Assembly (NCBI RefSeq): GCF_000312365.2
Contig: NZ_HG003686.1
Coordinates: 242,781 to 306,780 of the forward strand
Length of the DNA stretch: 64,000 nt
DNA from: Anaerococcus provencensis
Lineage (GTDB): Bacteria; Bacillota; Clostridia; Tissierellales; Peptoniphilaceae
Reading direction: 5' to 3'
Shown: positions 32,443 to 41,071 of the stretch, piece after piece
Layout of the letters: each line of letters starts with the position of its first letter
How positions within the stretch are numbered: the stretch's first letter is position 1
The notes under the pieces: generated by a model
Told to the model about the DNA's origin: nothing
The model's input: the letters and a program-made list of their open reading frames with translations, nothing else
Database searches by the model: none
Made by a program: the position numbers and the translations under genes

Positions 32443-34365
32443 ATGAAGATAAAGAAAACCTTATCGTATTTGATGACCCTTGCATTGTCAATTACAATGC
32501 TAACGTCGTGTAACAATGATTCAGCAGAGACTGACAATAAGAGCGAACAGAAAGCAGAAGAAGTAAATACCGAAGAAGAAAAGAAGGAAGAGGGTAAAGA
32601 AACGCCAGAAGATGAAATGGCAGAAAAACCTGTTGATGAAGGCGGACATAGCCCAGCAACTGGTGGTACATATGAGGGAATTGCTCCAGGATATGGTGGA
32701 GATGTCAAAGTTTCTGTAGAAATGGGAGAAGAAGGAGAAATCCTTGATATCAATATCCTAGAAGACAATGAAACTAGTGGAGTTGGCAAAGTTGCCCTTG
32801 AAAAAGTTAGTGGAAGAATAATTGAAGGCCAATCAACAAATGTTGAGTCTGTAACTGGTGCGACAGCATCATCAAAAGGAATGATGCTTGCAGTTGGCAA
32901 GGCTTTGGAAGAAGCTGGAGTTGCTGATGATTTTAAGGAAGAATACAAGGAAAAACGTGAATATCCAAGCGAAATCGAAGCGGATATAGTAGTAGTTGGT
33001 GGCGGTGGAGCAGGACTTGCTGCAGCAGTTGAGGCGAGCAAAGCTGGATCATCAGTTGTAGTTATTGAGAAAAATGGCTTTGTTGGTGGTAATACCATCT
33101 TATCAGGCGGCATATACAACGCCCCAGATTCAGACCTACAAAAGCCTGAAGGAATTGAAGATAGCCCAGAATTATTCTATGAACAAACTTATGAAGCTGG
33201 AGATGAAGTTGCGAACCCAGAATTAGTTAAAGAGATGACAGAGAATGCATACGATGGTCTAGAGTGGTTAAAATCATTAGGTATGGAATTTGAAGATAAA
33301 ATTGGTCAAGGAGCAGGTTCACTATATCCAAGAACACATTTTTCTACAAAACCAAATGGCACAGGATTTATAGATGCCTTTATGGACGCTCTAAAAGAAA
33401 ATAACAATGTTCAAGTTTTAACAGAGACAACAGCTGAACATGTTATCATGAAAGACGGCAAAGCTACTGGTGTTAAAGCTAAAAATTATGATGGGTCAGA
33501 TTTAACAATTCAAGCAAATCAAGCTGTTATAATTTCGACAGGTGGTTTTGCAAAAAATACCGATATGGTAGTAAAATACAAAAACGATGAAAAATGGCCT
33601 GACTTAGATGAGAATACAATTTCTACTAACTTGGGTTCTATTACTGGTGATGGTATTACTATGGGCGAAGAAATAGGAGCTGACCTTGTAGATATGGACC
33701 AAATGCAATTCTTATATCTAGGTATACCAGAGAAAGGCCCAATAACAGGACTTCTAAAGGCTGGTGCAGAAGATGATATTATAGTTAACAAAGAAGGTAA
33801 AAGATTTGTAAGAGAAGATGGAAGACGTGATGTTATATCTAAAGCTATATACGAACAAACAGATCAAATAATGTATATGATTCATTCGTCAGATTATTTT
33901 GATTATGACAACGATGCTGTTACCTTAGAAAATGAGCCAATGAAAGATGTGCTAGAAGATGGTAAATATGGTTGGGTAAAAGCTGATACACTTGAAGATC
34001 TAGCTGAAAAATTAGAAGTTCCTTATGAAAATCTAAAAGGAACCTTTGATCATTACAATGAACTTGTAGAAGAAGGCGCAAGTGAAGATGAATTTGGAAG
34101 AGAATTATTTGTTCATAAGATTGAAAAAGGCCCATTTGTGGCAGTGCCAAGAACACCATCACTTCACCATACTATGGGTGGTTTAAGAATAGATACTGAT
34201 GCTCATGTTTTAAATAAGGATGGCAAACCTATACCAGGTTTATACGCAGCAGGTGAAGTTACTGGTGGAATCCATGGAGCAAACAGAGTAGGCGGAAATG
34301 CTATAGTAGATTTAGTAGTATTTGGTAGAATAGCAGGTCAAAACGCAGCGGCCGAAGAAAAATAA
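32443..34365 (+). CDS. Extracellular FMN-binding fumarate-reductase-type lipoprotein, paralogue 1
   Basis: The 640-residue protein begins with a lipoprotein signal (Leu-Thr-Ser-Cys23) and a Glu/Lys-rich linker. An FMN_bind domain (about residues 70-150) follows, with Thr141 in Val-Thr-Gly-Ala-Thr as the likely flavinylation site; the usual Asp four residues before Ser/Thr-Gly-Ala is Glu here. A FAD_binding_2/FrdA domain (about 180-635) starts with Gly-Gly-Gly-Gly-Ala-Gly and holds His-His-Thr-Met-Gly-Gly. Such enzymes reduce fumarate, urocanate or similar enoates at the cell surface with electrons from the membrane. The transferase ApbE is not in the window. AAGGAGG precedes the ATG. The substrate is unknown. 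Confidence 0.9.
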   Translation: MKIKKTLSYLMTLALSITMLTSCNNDSAETDNKSEQKAEEVNTEEEKKEEGKETPEDEMAEKPVDEGGHSPATGGTYEGIAPGYGGDVKVSVEMGEEGEILDINILEDNETSGVGKVALEKVSGRIIEGQSTNVESVTGATASSKGMMLAVGKALEEAGVADDFKEEYKEKREYPSEIEADIVVVGGGGAGLAAAVEASKAGSSVVVIEKNGFVGGNTILSGGIYNAPDSDLQKPEGIEDSPELFYEQTYEAGDEVANPELVKEMTENAYDGLEWLKSLGMEFEDKIGQGAGSLYPRTHFSTKPNGTGFIDAFMDALKENNNVQVLTETTAEHVIMKDGKATGVKAKNYDGSDLTIQANQAVIISTGGFAKNTDMVVKYKNDEKWPDLDENTISTNLGSITGDGITMGEEIGADLVDMDQMQFLYLGIPEKGPITGLLKAGAEDDIIVNKEGKRFVREDGRRDVISKAIYEQTDQIMYMIHSSDYFDYDNDAVTLENEPMKDVLEDGKYGWVKADTLEDLAEKLEVPYENLKGTFDHYNELVEEGASEDEFGRELFVHKIEKGPFVAVPRTPSLHHTMGGLRIDTDAHVLNKDGKPIPGLYAAGEVTGGIHGANRVGGNAIVDLVVFGRIAGQNAAAEEK

Positions 34366-34370
34366 GCATC

Positions 34371-34400
34371 AAAAGCTGGCGACATAAGCCAGCTTTTTTT
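34371..34400 (+). terminator. Terminator of flavoprotein paralogue 1
   Basis: AAAGCTGGC pairs with GCCAGCTTT, followed by T7. The stretch from here to 34615 shows no gene or clear signal. Confidence 0.9.
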
Positions 34401-34615
34401 CGTGCGGATGCTTATTCCAAAGGATTACAATGGTAAGGTAAAAAATAAAGAAGAGTATTATCTAGAATAAACCTTATTATAAGGGCAAATTTGATTTTCC
34501 AAGTCATAATGACCTACCATGAGAAACTACTATATTGATTATTTACGATATGGCAGACTTGCAATTATCCACAAGCAACTAGATAAAGATTATGTTTTAA
34601 AAGTTAGGATTTATA

Positions 34616-35104
34616 ATGTTGGAAATAAGACAAACAAGTAAAGATGATTTAAAAAATATTCAAAAATTATGGGCCGAGAAAGAAGTAATGGCTTATGTAG
34701 GTATTCCAGAGGGACTTAAGAAATCTAATGATGATATGGACAATTGGCTATATTCAGTAGTTTCAAATAGACCTAAGTCAAACCATTATTCAATATATAA
34801 TGACGATAAGTTTTGTGGGGAAGTTCACTATAATATATATACTATGCATTGCACTATAGCGGAACTAGGTATAAAGCTATATAGCTTTGCTAGAGGGAAA
34901 GGTATAGCTAGTGATGCCTTAAATTATGTGATTAAAGAGGCTTATAAAAATTGGGCAAAGATAATATTTGTAAATCCAAATCCAAAAAACAAAAGAGCTA
35001 TTAGATTTTATGAGAAATTTGGTTTTGACCACAAAGCTACTCCTGAGTTTATTATTAAAAAGTATCCAGGGTTTGATCATTACTATATGGAGCTTAAAAA
35101 ATAA
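34616..35104 (+). CDS. GNAT-family N-acetyltransferase (RimJ/RimL-like)
   Basis: The 162-residue protein shows a GNAT core: the acetyl-CoA loop Ala-Arg-Gly-Lys-Gly-Ile-Ala (about residues 92-98) and the C-terminal Asn-Lys-Arg-Ala-Ile-Arg-Phe-Tyr-Glu-Lys-Phe-Gly-Phe block. It acetylates a protein N-terminus or a small molecule. It lies 148 bases ahead of a RelB-type antitoxin gene. GNAT toxins exist, but they pair with ribbon-helix-helix DUF1778 antitoxins in the opposite order, so a toxin role is only a remote possibility. Confidence 0.85.
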   Translation: MLEIRQTSKDDLKNIQKLWAEKEVMAYVGIPEGLKKSNDDMDNWLYSVVSNRPKSNHYSIYNDDKFCGEVHYNIYTMHCTIAELGIKLYSFARGKGIASDALNYVIKEAYKNWAKIIFVNPNPKNKRAIRFYEKFGFDHKATPEFIIKKYPGFDHYYMELKK

Positions 35105-35252
35105 TTATGTCAAAATAAACTAATAAAAATTATATTTTTAAATCAAGCTCAGTTAGTGGTGATAGAGTATTTAGGAGCAAATCATCATGATGAATAGAAA
35201 ATGTACACCAAATGGAGCACAATAATAAAAAGGCAAAAATAGGAGGATATTT

Positions 35253-35516
35253 ATGGAAGGTATAAAAGAAGCAAGAGTATCAGCTAGGATTGATCAACTT
35301 ACAAAAAATAAGGCTGAAAAAGAATTATCAAAACATGGATTATCTATCTCCGAATTTATAAGAATGAATCTAACAACAGTTGCAAATCAAGGTCTTCCAG
35401 ATTATTATGGTATGCCAAATGAAACTACTATGGCAGCTATTTATGAGATGATTGATACCTTTAAAAATAAAGAAAAGATAGAATATGACGATATTCAAAA
35501 ATTATTTGATGAATGA
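35253..35516 (+). CDS. RelB/DinJ-family antitoxin, orphan (87 aa)
   Basis: The N-terminus has the ribbon-helix-helix pattern of DinJ/RelB: Ala-Arg-Val-Ser-Ala-Arg-Ile-Asp, then Leu-Thr-Lys-Asn-Lys-Ala-Glu, then Gly-Leu-Ser-Ile-Ser-Glu-Phe-Ile-Arg. The C-terminal half is acidic and would wrap a RelE/YafQ-type toxin. No toxin gene follows; the 120 bases before the next gene contain only a 15-codon frame. AGGAGG lies seven bases before the ATG. Confidence 0.8.
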   Translation: MEGIKEARVSARIDQLTKNKAEKELSKHGLSISEFIRMNLTTVANQGLPDYYGMPNETTMAAIYEMIDTFKNKEKIEYDDIQKLFDE

Positions 35517-35600
35517 GAGGAATGAATTGTATTCAAAATTCATTAGATACTTCTTTACACAATTTGTAATAAAATATGTATATATTATATTTACAAAACC

Positions 35601-35622
35601 TTACATTGTAAGTACAATGTAA
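35601..35622. promoter_or_regulatory. Perfect palindrome, probable antitoxin operator
   Basis: TTACATTGTA-AG-TACAATGTAA has 10-bp arms and a 2-base centre. It lies 14 bases before the start of the RelB-type gene at 35637, where such antitoxins bind to repress their own gene. Confidence 0.65.
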
Positions 35623-35636
35623 AAAAGGAGAAGGTT

Positions 35637-35909
35637 ATGGAAACAACAAATGTGAATTTTAGATTAGATAAACAAACTAAAAAAGAAGCTGAGGAATTGT
35701 TCGAAGACTTAGGATTAAATATGACCACGGCCCTTACTATGTTTGTCAAAGCATCCATTAGAGAGCAAGGAATACCATTTGAAGTTAAGAGAGATGTTCC
35801 TAATGCGGAAACTATTGCTGCCATAGAGGAAGGTAGAAGAATTGCTAATGATCCAAATGTCAAAGGATATGATAATATGGAAGATTTGATTAGGGCTCTA
35901 GAATCATGA
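35637..35909 (+). CDS. RelB/DinJ-family antitoxin, second orphan (90 aa)
   Basis: This is a clear RelB/DinJ protein: Val-Asn-Phe-Arg-Leu-Asp, Glu-Leu-Phe-Glu-Asp-Leu-Gly-Leu-Asn-Met-Thr-Thr-Ala, Val-Lys-Ala-Ser-Ile-Arg-Glu-Gln-Gly-Ile-Pro-Phe-Glu-Val. The N-terminal part binds DNA and the tail would neutralise a toxin. Again no toxin follows; a terminator lies 60 bases after the stop. It may be a remnant after toxin loss, or it may act on a toxin elsewhere. AAGGAG precedes the ATG, and the palindrome at 35601 is its likely operator. Confidence 0.88.
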   Translation: METTNVNFRLDKQTKKEAEELFEDLGLNMTTALTMFVKASIREQGIPFEVKRDVPNAETIAAIEEGRRIANDPNVKGYDNMEDLIRALES

Positions 35910-35968
35910 AATAATAGCCAATAGTAAAAAGATTCAATTTAGATTAGGATAAATAGAATTAAAGCAAT

Positions 35969-35993
35969 AAAAAACGCCCGCGTGGGCGTTTTT
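35969..35993. terminator. Bidirectional terminator between the antitoxin gene and ahpF
   Basis: AAAAACGCCC and GGGCGTTTTT form a perfect stem around GCGT, with A and T tracts on both sides, serving both convergent genes. Confidence 0.92.
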
Positions 35994-36005
35994 CTTTACA
36001 ATGTT

Positions 36006-37550
36006 TTAGTTTCTCATCAAGTAATTAAAGGCTCCAAGGGCTGCTGTTGCGCCAGATCCTGCTGCTATTACTATTTGTTTGAATACTGTGTTTGTGGCAT
36101 CTCCTGCGGCGTAGACTCCTTCTAGGCTGGTTTTTCCTTCGCCATCTACCAGGATTTCACCACGGTCTGTTAGTTTAACTTCAGATTCTTTTAGCCATTC
36201 TGTGTTTGGCACAAGACCTACTTGGATGAAGCAACCTTCCACTTCTAGGCTGTGTTCTTGGCCACTTTCACGGTCTGTGTATTCTAGCCTTTCAAGTCGA
36301 GAGTCACCGTAAAGGCCTGTTGTTTGAGCGTTTTTGATTACTGTAACATTATTTAGGCTATATAGATTATCTTGGAGTACTTGGTCAGCCTTTAGCTCTG
36401 GCAAGAATTCTAGAACTGTCACATGGTCAACCATAGCTGCTAGGTCTATGGTTGCTTCAATGCCTGAGTTTCCTCCACCTATTACTGCTACAGGTTTGCC
36501 CTTAAAGAGTGGGCCATCACAGTGGGTACAATATGCTACACCCTTGTTTCTAAATTCTGTCTCTCCAGGGATTCCTAATAGTCTCCATCTAGCCCCTGTT
36601 GCGATTACGACAGTTCTTGATTCTATCTTTGCACCATTATCTAGTTCTACTTCAATAAGTCTATTTGATGAATTTTCTGCTTCTTTAATATCACTTGCAA
36701 GAGCTCCTGTCATAACATCTACATCAAGAGCAGTCACTTGCTCCTTCATATTTGCCATAAAGTCTGGGCCTTCAGTGTATTTGAAGCCTGGGATATTTTC
36801 TATTCCAAGAGTTTCTACAACTTGTCCACCAAATTCACTTGCTACAAGGCCTGTTTTCACACCTTTTCTTGCTGCATAGACTGCCGCAGTTGCTGCTGCT
36901 GGACCACCACCTATGATTAGGACATCAAAGGCAGGTTTATCGGCAAAGTCATCAGAAGATTTCTTGCTTCCGATTAATTCTAGAAGGCTGTCCATAGTTT
37001 GCTTGCCACCTTCAAGGAATTCTCCATCCTTAAAGATTGCTGGAACTGCAAGGACATCGCGATCTTCGGCAGTTTCTTGGAACATAGATCCTTCTATCAT
37101 GGTGTGGTTGATTTTTGGATTTAGAACTGCCATTATGTTGAAGGATTGAACAACTTCTGGGCAGTTGTGGCATGATAGGGATACGATGGTTTCAAGGTTT
37201 TGTACATCTTCTATTGCTTGGATTCGCTTTTTTGTACCTTCATCAATCTTTGGCACGATTCCTCCAACTTGAAGGATTGCTAGGGCAAAGGATGCAAACT
37301 CGTGGCCAAGTGGCACACCGGCAAAGATGATTTGTCCGTGGTCAAATACCCCTTTTAGTTCAAAAGCTGGAGTATAGGCAAGGTCCTTTTCTACGACAGT
37401 GATTTTGTCAGAAAGACTTGCAACATCTTCTACAAATCCACGTACCTTATTACTTTTTTCGTCATTAGTAACAGAAAGCCCAATAGTGACTTCTGTTTTG
37501 AGCATGTCAAGATATTGGGCTAACTGGTTCTTTAAATTTTGATCTAACAT
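36006..37550 (-). CDS. ahpF: AhpF, alkyl hydroperoxide reductase flavoprotein
   Basis: The 514-residue enzyme has the AhpF layout: an N-terminal double thioredoxin-fold domain with Cys127-x-x-Cys130 (Cys-His-Asn-Cys), an FAD motif Gly-Gly-Gly-Pro-Ala-Ala (about 214-219) and the thioredoxin-reductase redox pair Cys341-x-x-Cys344 (Cys-Thr-His-Cys). It uses NAD(P)H to re-reduce AhpC. It lies 21 bases downstream of ahpC in the same operon. Confidence 0.95.
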   Translation of the reverse strand: MLDQNLKNQLAQYLDMLKTEVTIGLSVTNDEKSNKVRGFVEDVASLSDKITVVEKDLAYTPAFELKGVFDHGQIIFAGVPLGHEFASFALAILQVGGIVPKIDEGTKKRIQAIEDVQNLETIVSLSCHNCPEVVQSFNIMAVLNPKINHTMIEGSMFQETAEDRDVLAVPAIFKDGEFLEGGKQTMDSLLELIGSKKSSDDFADKPAFDVLIIGGGPAAATAAVYAARKGVKTGLVASEFGGQVVETLGIENIPGFKYTEGPDFMANMKEQVTALDVDVMTGALASDIKEAENSSNRLIEVELDNGAKIESRTVVIATGARWRLLGIPGETEFRNKGVAYCTHCDGPLFKGKPVAVIGGGNSGIEATIDLAAMVDHVTVLEFLPELKADQVLQDNLYSLNNVTVIKNAQTTGLYGDSRLERLEYTDRESGQEHSLEVEGCFIQVGLVPNTEWLKESEVKLTDRGEILVDGEGKTSLEGVYAAGDATNTVFKQIVIAAGSGATAALGAFNYLMRN

Positions 37551-37571
37551 TTACTTTTAAATCCTCAAATC

Positions 37572-38141
37572 TTATAGTTTACCTACAAGGTCAAGACCTG
37601 GTGTTAGGATATCGTCGCCTTCTTCTTCCCATTTAGCTGGGCAAGCTTCACCTGGGTGAGCAGCGATGTATTTACCAGCCTTAACTTTGTTGATATTAAC
37701 ATCAGCCTTACGTCCGATACCATCAGCGTTGATTTCTACTGTTTGGATCACGTTTTCTGGGTCGATTACAAATGTAGCTCTTAGAGCCTTTCCTGAATCA
37801 TCAAGGATATCAAGTTCTCTTGTTAACTCTTTGTTAGAGTCAGAAATTAGTGGATATTCAAGTTTGCTAATTCTTTCGCTGTTATCATGCCAAGCCTTGT
37901 GAACAAAGTGAGTATCTACAGAAACACCGTAAACATCTGCTCCAAGTTCTTGTAAAGCAGCGTAATTATCTTGAAGGTCTTCTAGCTCTGTTGGGCAAAC
38001 GAAAGTAAAGTCAGCTGGATAGAATAATAGTACTGTCCATTTTCTCTTTAAATCTTCGTTTGAAACTGTTATAAATTCGTCCTTTTTTGGATCGTAAGCG
38101 TCTAAATTAAATTCTGGAAGTGTTTTACCAATAAATGCCAT
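37572..38141 (-). CDS. ahpC: AhpC, 2-Cys peroxiredoxin
   Basis: The 189-residue peroxiredoxin has the peroxidatic Cys49 in Phe-Val-Cys-Pro-Thr-Glu and the resolving Cys167 in Glu-Ala-Cys-Pro-Ala. It reduces hydrogen peroxide and organic peroxides in the cytoplasm, which suits an oxygen-sensitive anaerobe. AGGAG precedes the ATG. The promoter region holds a perfect PerR box, so it is probably induced by peroxide. Confidence 0.97.
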   Translation of the reverse strand: MAFIGKTLPEFNLDAYDPKKDEFITVSNEDLKRKWTVLLFYPADFTFVCPTELEDLQDNYAALQELGADVYGVSVDTHFVHKAWHDNSERISKLEYPLISDSNKELTRELDILDDSGKALRATFVIDPENVIQTVEINADGIGRKADVNINKVKAGKYIAAHPGEACPAKWEEEGDDILTPGLDLVGKL

Positions 38142-38176
38142 TTTAAATCTCCTTTTTTGTATTCTTTACACTAATT

Positions 38177-38204
38177 ATTATAATCATTATAAAACAAAAG
38201 TCAA
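38177..38204 (-). promoter_or_regulatory. ahpCF promoter
   Basis: On the minus strand TTGACT (38199-38204) and TATAAT (38177-38182) are separated by 16 bases. The -10 element lies within the PerR box. Confidence 0.7.
38178..38192. promoter_or_regulatory. PerR box (operator) of ahpCF
   Basis: TTATAATCATTATAA is a perfect 7-1-7 palindrome and an exact match to the Per box consensus TTATAATnATTATAA of Firmicutes. It overlaps the -10 region, where a bound repressor would block transcription until peroxide oxidises it. Confidence 0.8.
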
Positions 38205-38360
38205 ACTAAAACATATTATTAGCAAACTTTTAATACTAAATATTTACCCTAATTTCCAGAAATTAAAATAAAATATATTGATATATGATGTACAATAATT
38301 TTATTTTTATTTATAATTATGTTAAAATAAAGGCGATAAATTATATATAGGAGGAAATCA

Positions 38361-40370
38361 ATGAAGAAAAATAAACTTCTGCTGTTATTAGCGATGTGTT
38401 TGTCACTTGGTATATTTTCATCCTGTGATAACCAGAATAATAACAAAGATGAAAAGGTTGAAAGTCAAGACAATGACATAAAAGAAAATGGTGAGAATGA
38501 TGAAAACTCAAACAAAGAGCAAAAAGAAGAAACAAGCAAAACTTCAAATGCTAATTACACACCAGGTACATATGAATCCGAGGCAGAAGGATACAAAGAC
38601 ATTATCAAAGTAAAAGTTGACTTTAATGAAGACGAAATAACAAACATAGAAGTAGTAGAAAATAGTGAATCTTCAGGAATTGGTACAGTTCCCATTGAAT
38701 ATATGCCAGAAAAGATTGTAGAAAATCAATCATTAGGAGTAGATAAAGTAAGTGGAGCGACAGTTACATCTAATGCCTTATTATTGGCCGTAAAAGATGC
38801 CGTAAAACAAGCAGGAGGAGATGTAAAAGCTCTAGAAGCAAAAGAAGTTAAAAGAAATACTGATCCAATAAACGACGAAGCTGACGTTGTTGTAGTTGGA
38901 GGTGGTGGTGCTGGTTTGTCCGCAGCAGTATCAGCCGCAAGCGAAGGAAAATCAGTTATTCTTGTGGAGAAAGCTCCAGGACTTGGTGGCAATACTGTAA
39001 GAGCTGGTGGTCCATACAACATACCAGATGAAGCTAGACAAAAAAACTTAGCAAAAGCATCAGAAAGCTCAATGGAAAAAATTAAAGAGCTTACTAAAAA
39101 AGAAGCTAAGAATGACAGACACCAAGAATTGATGGATCAACTTGCAAAAGAAATTGAAGACTATGAAAATGACCCATCTAAAGATTATCTATTTGATTCA
39201 AACGCTCTTCACATATTACAGACATATGACGGTGGAGATTACGTAGCTGACTTAACTTTAATAGAAGAAATGGTAGATAATGGTTTGGATACTCTAAATT
39301 GGCTATCTGAAAATGGAGTAGAGTGGAAAGAAGAAGTAACTGCAGCCACTGGAGCTCTTTGGTCTAGGAGTCACACACCAGTTAATGCAACAGGTACAGA
39401 TTATATAGTTGCTAATAAGAAGAAAGCAGATGAACTAGGCGTTAAATTCTACATGAATACTAAGGCTGAGGAAATCATAATGGAAGACGGAAAAGCCGTT
39501 GGTATAAGAGGAAAAAATGAAGATGCTCCTGTCGAAATAAAAGCAAAATCAGTAATACTAACAACAGGTGGTTTTGGGGCAAACAAGGAGATGGTAAATA
39601 AATACGATTCATCAATTCCAGATACAATACTTACAACAAATTCACCAAACATAACAGGTGATGGTTTAGTAATGGCTGAAGAAGCTGGGGCAGCCCTTCG
39701 TGATATGACTGAAATACAAATCCACCCATTAGGGGATCCAATAACAGGAGGATTGGAAGGTTCAGTTAGAGGGCCAGGAGTTGAATCATATTACTTAATA
39801 AATAATGAAGGTAAGAGATTTATAGCAGAAGATAAGAGAAGAGATGAAATGACAGCAGCTGAATTTGCCCAAGCTGATGGCGAAGTTTACCTAATCACAT
39901 CTCAAAATTCTGGTGCAATAAACGATGAAGGCATGACATATTTTGCAATGGATGTCGATAAGTTAATCGAACAAAATAGGGTATTTAAAGCAGATACTAT
40001 AGAAGAATTAGCCGAAAAAATTGGAGTTGACCCACAGAATCTAAAAGATACTCACGATAAATTTAATACTATGGTAGAAAAAGGGGAAGACGAAGAATTT
40101 GGAAGAACTGTTTTTGGTCAAAAATTAGATCAAGGACCATTTTATGCATCTCCGAGAATTCCAACAGTTCACCATACTATGGGTGGTGTAAGTATTGATA
40201 CAGAAGCCCACGTATTAGATGAAGATGGAAATCCTATACCTGGTTTGTATGCTGCTGGAGAGATTACAGGTGGTATACACGGAGGAAACCGTCTAGGTGG
40301 AAACGCTCTATTAGATATACACGTATTTGGTAGAATAGCAGGAACAAATGCTGCAAATGAAATAGAATAA
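38361..40370 (+). CDS. Extracellular FMN-binding fumarate-reductase-type lipoprotein, paralogue 2
   Basis: The 669-residue protein has the same domain order as the one at 32443: lipobox Phe-Ser-Ser-Cys22, a charged linker, an FMN_bind domain with a full flavinylation motif Asp-Lys-Val-Ser-Gly-Ala-Thr (Thr134), then a FrdA-type FAD domain with Gly-Gly-Gly-Gly-Ala-Gly, Gly-Lys-Arg-Phe-Ile-Ala-Glu-Asp and His-His-Thr-Met-Gly-Gly. It carries an extra charged insertion near residues 235-280. It probably reduces a different enoate from its paralogue. AGGAGG precedes the ATG. The gene diverges from ahpC and stands alone. Confidence 0.9.
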   Translation: MKKNKLLLLLAMCLSLGIFSSCDNQNNNKDEKVESQDNDIKENGENDENSNKEQKEETSKTSNANYTPGTYESEAEGYKDIIKVKVDFNEDEITNIEVVENSESSGIGTVPIEYMPEKIVENQSLGVDKVSGATVTSNALLLAVKDAVKQAGGDVKALEAKEVKRNTDPINDEADVVVVGGGGAGLSAAVSAASEGKSVILVEKAPGLGGNTVRAGGPYNIPDEARQKNLAKASESSMEKIKELTKKEAKNDRHQELMDQLAKEIEDYENDPSKDYLFDSNALHILQTYDGGDYVADLTLIEEMVDNGLDTLNWLSENGVEWKEEVTAATGALWSRSHTPVNATGTDYIVANKKKADELGVKFYMNTKAEEIIMEDGKAVGIRGKNEDAPVEIKAKSVILTTGGFGANKEMVNKYDSSIPDTILTTNSPNITGDGLVMAEEAGAALRDMTEIQIHPLGDPITGGLEGSVRGPGVESYYLINNEGKRFIAEDKRRDEMTAAEFAQADGEVYLITSQNSGAINDEGMTYFAMDVDKLIEQNRVFKADTIEELAEKIGVDPQNLKDTHDKFNTMVEKGEDEEFGRTVFGQKLDQGPFYASPRIPTVHHTMGGVSIDTEAHVLDEDGNPIPGLYAAGEITGGIHGGNRLGGNALLDIHVFGRIAGTNAANEIE

Positions 40371-40525
40371 TGACGATTTACTAAAGGAGTATTCCGTTTT
40401 AGCGGTCTACTTCTTTTTTTATATATATTTATATATATTTATATATTTACTTGCAGTACTTTATTAAAGTTTAAGGTAAAGTGTAGGTATAAAGCATAGT
40501 AAATTACTATTATTATGAGGCGAAG

Positions 40526-41056
40526 ATGAAAAAAGTTAAAAAATATAATGTATGCGTTAAGGCTTTTGAGTTGGGAAGAGGAAATCCTTTGGAAGATGAG
40601 CTTATCGCATCTGGGAAATTAAAAAAGCACGATGACTATTATGAGGTTTTTTCTATAGAGGCCGCCCGAGTGGGTGAACTTGCTCGTGCTGGAGACTACA
40701 TTAAGATTGATAATTCAAATATGCCCTATCCAAATACCAGGGATAGATTTTTATCCTATCACATACATATAGGTGGGGATGACTTTATCCAGTATCCTCA
40801 GGAGATTTTATCTTGGACTTATGGGGATATTGAGGATGAGAATATCAAATACTTGCTTAAGACGAAAAAACTTATAGTAAATCCAAGCTTAGCAGATTCT
40901 TTTTACAAGGCAAATCTACGGGGGACCTTTCTTACAGCTAAGAAAGATGATTTGGTCTTGATATATGATGTGGAAAAAGCGGGAGATGAGATCATATCGG
41001 TCGATTTTAATCTAATCGACAGGGACGAATTTGATAAGACTTACGAATACATATAG
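40526..41056 (+). CDS. Unknown protein at the head of the kinase module (176 aa)
   Basis: I do not recognise it. It has no signal peptide or membrane segment. The first third (Lys-Tyr-Asn-Val-Cys-Val-Lys-Ala-Phe-Glu-Leu) looks like a beta-rich start, followed by a His/Tyr/Pro-rich middle (Ser-Tyr-His-Ile-His-Ile-Gly) and an acidic end. It lies 15 bases before the next large unknown gene, which is coupled to a protein kinase gene, so it probably belongs to the same signalling unit as an effector or target. Confidence 0.7.
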   Translation: MKKVKKYNVCVKAFELGRGNPLEDELIASGKLKKHDDYYEVFSIEAARVGELARAGDYIKIDNSNMPYPNTRDRFLSYHIHIGGDDFIQYPQEILSWTYGDIEDENIKYLLKTKKLIVNPSLADSFYKANLRGTFLTAKKDDLVLIYDVEKAGDEIISVDFNLIDRDEFDKTYEYI

Positions 41057-41071
41057 TTACGGGGAGTAGAG

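Noticed and set aside
32412..33119. 235-residue minus-strand frame opposite the start of flavoprotein paralogue 1
   Set aside because: It is a Ser/Pro/Thr-rich antisense shadow, and the plus strand has signal peptide, FMN and FAD motifs.
34616..35516. GNAT toxin with antitoxin pair
   Set aside because: The acetyltransferase looks like RimJ/RimL, lies 148 bases upstream and in the wrong order, and the neighbour is RelB/DinJ-like instead of DUF1778.
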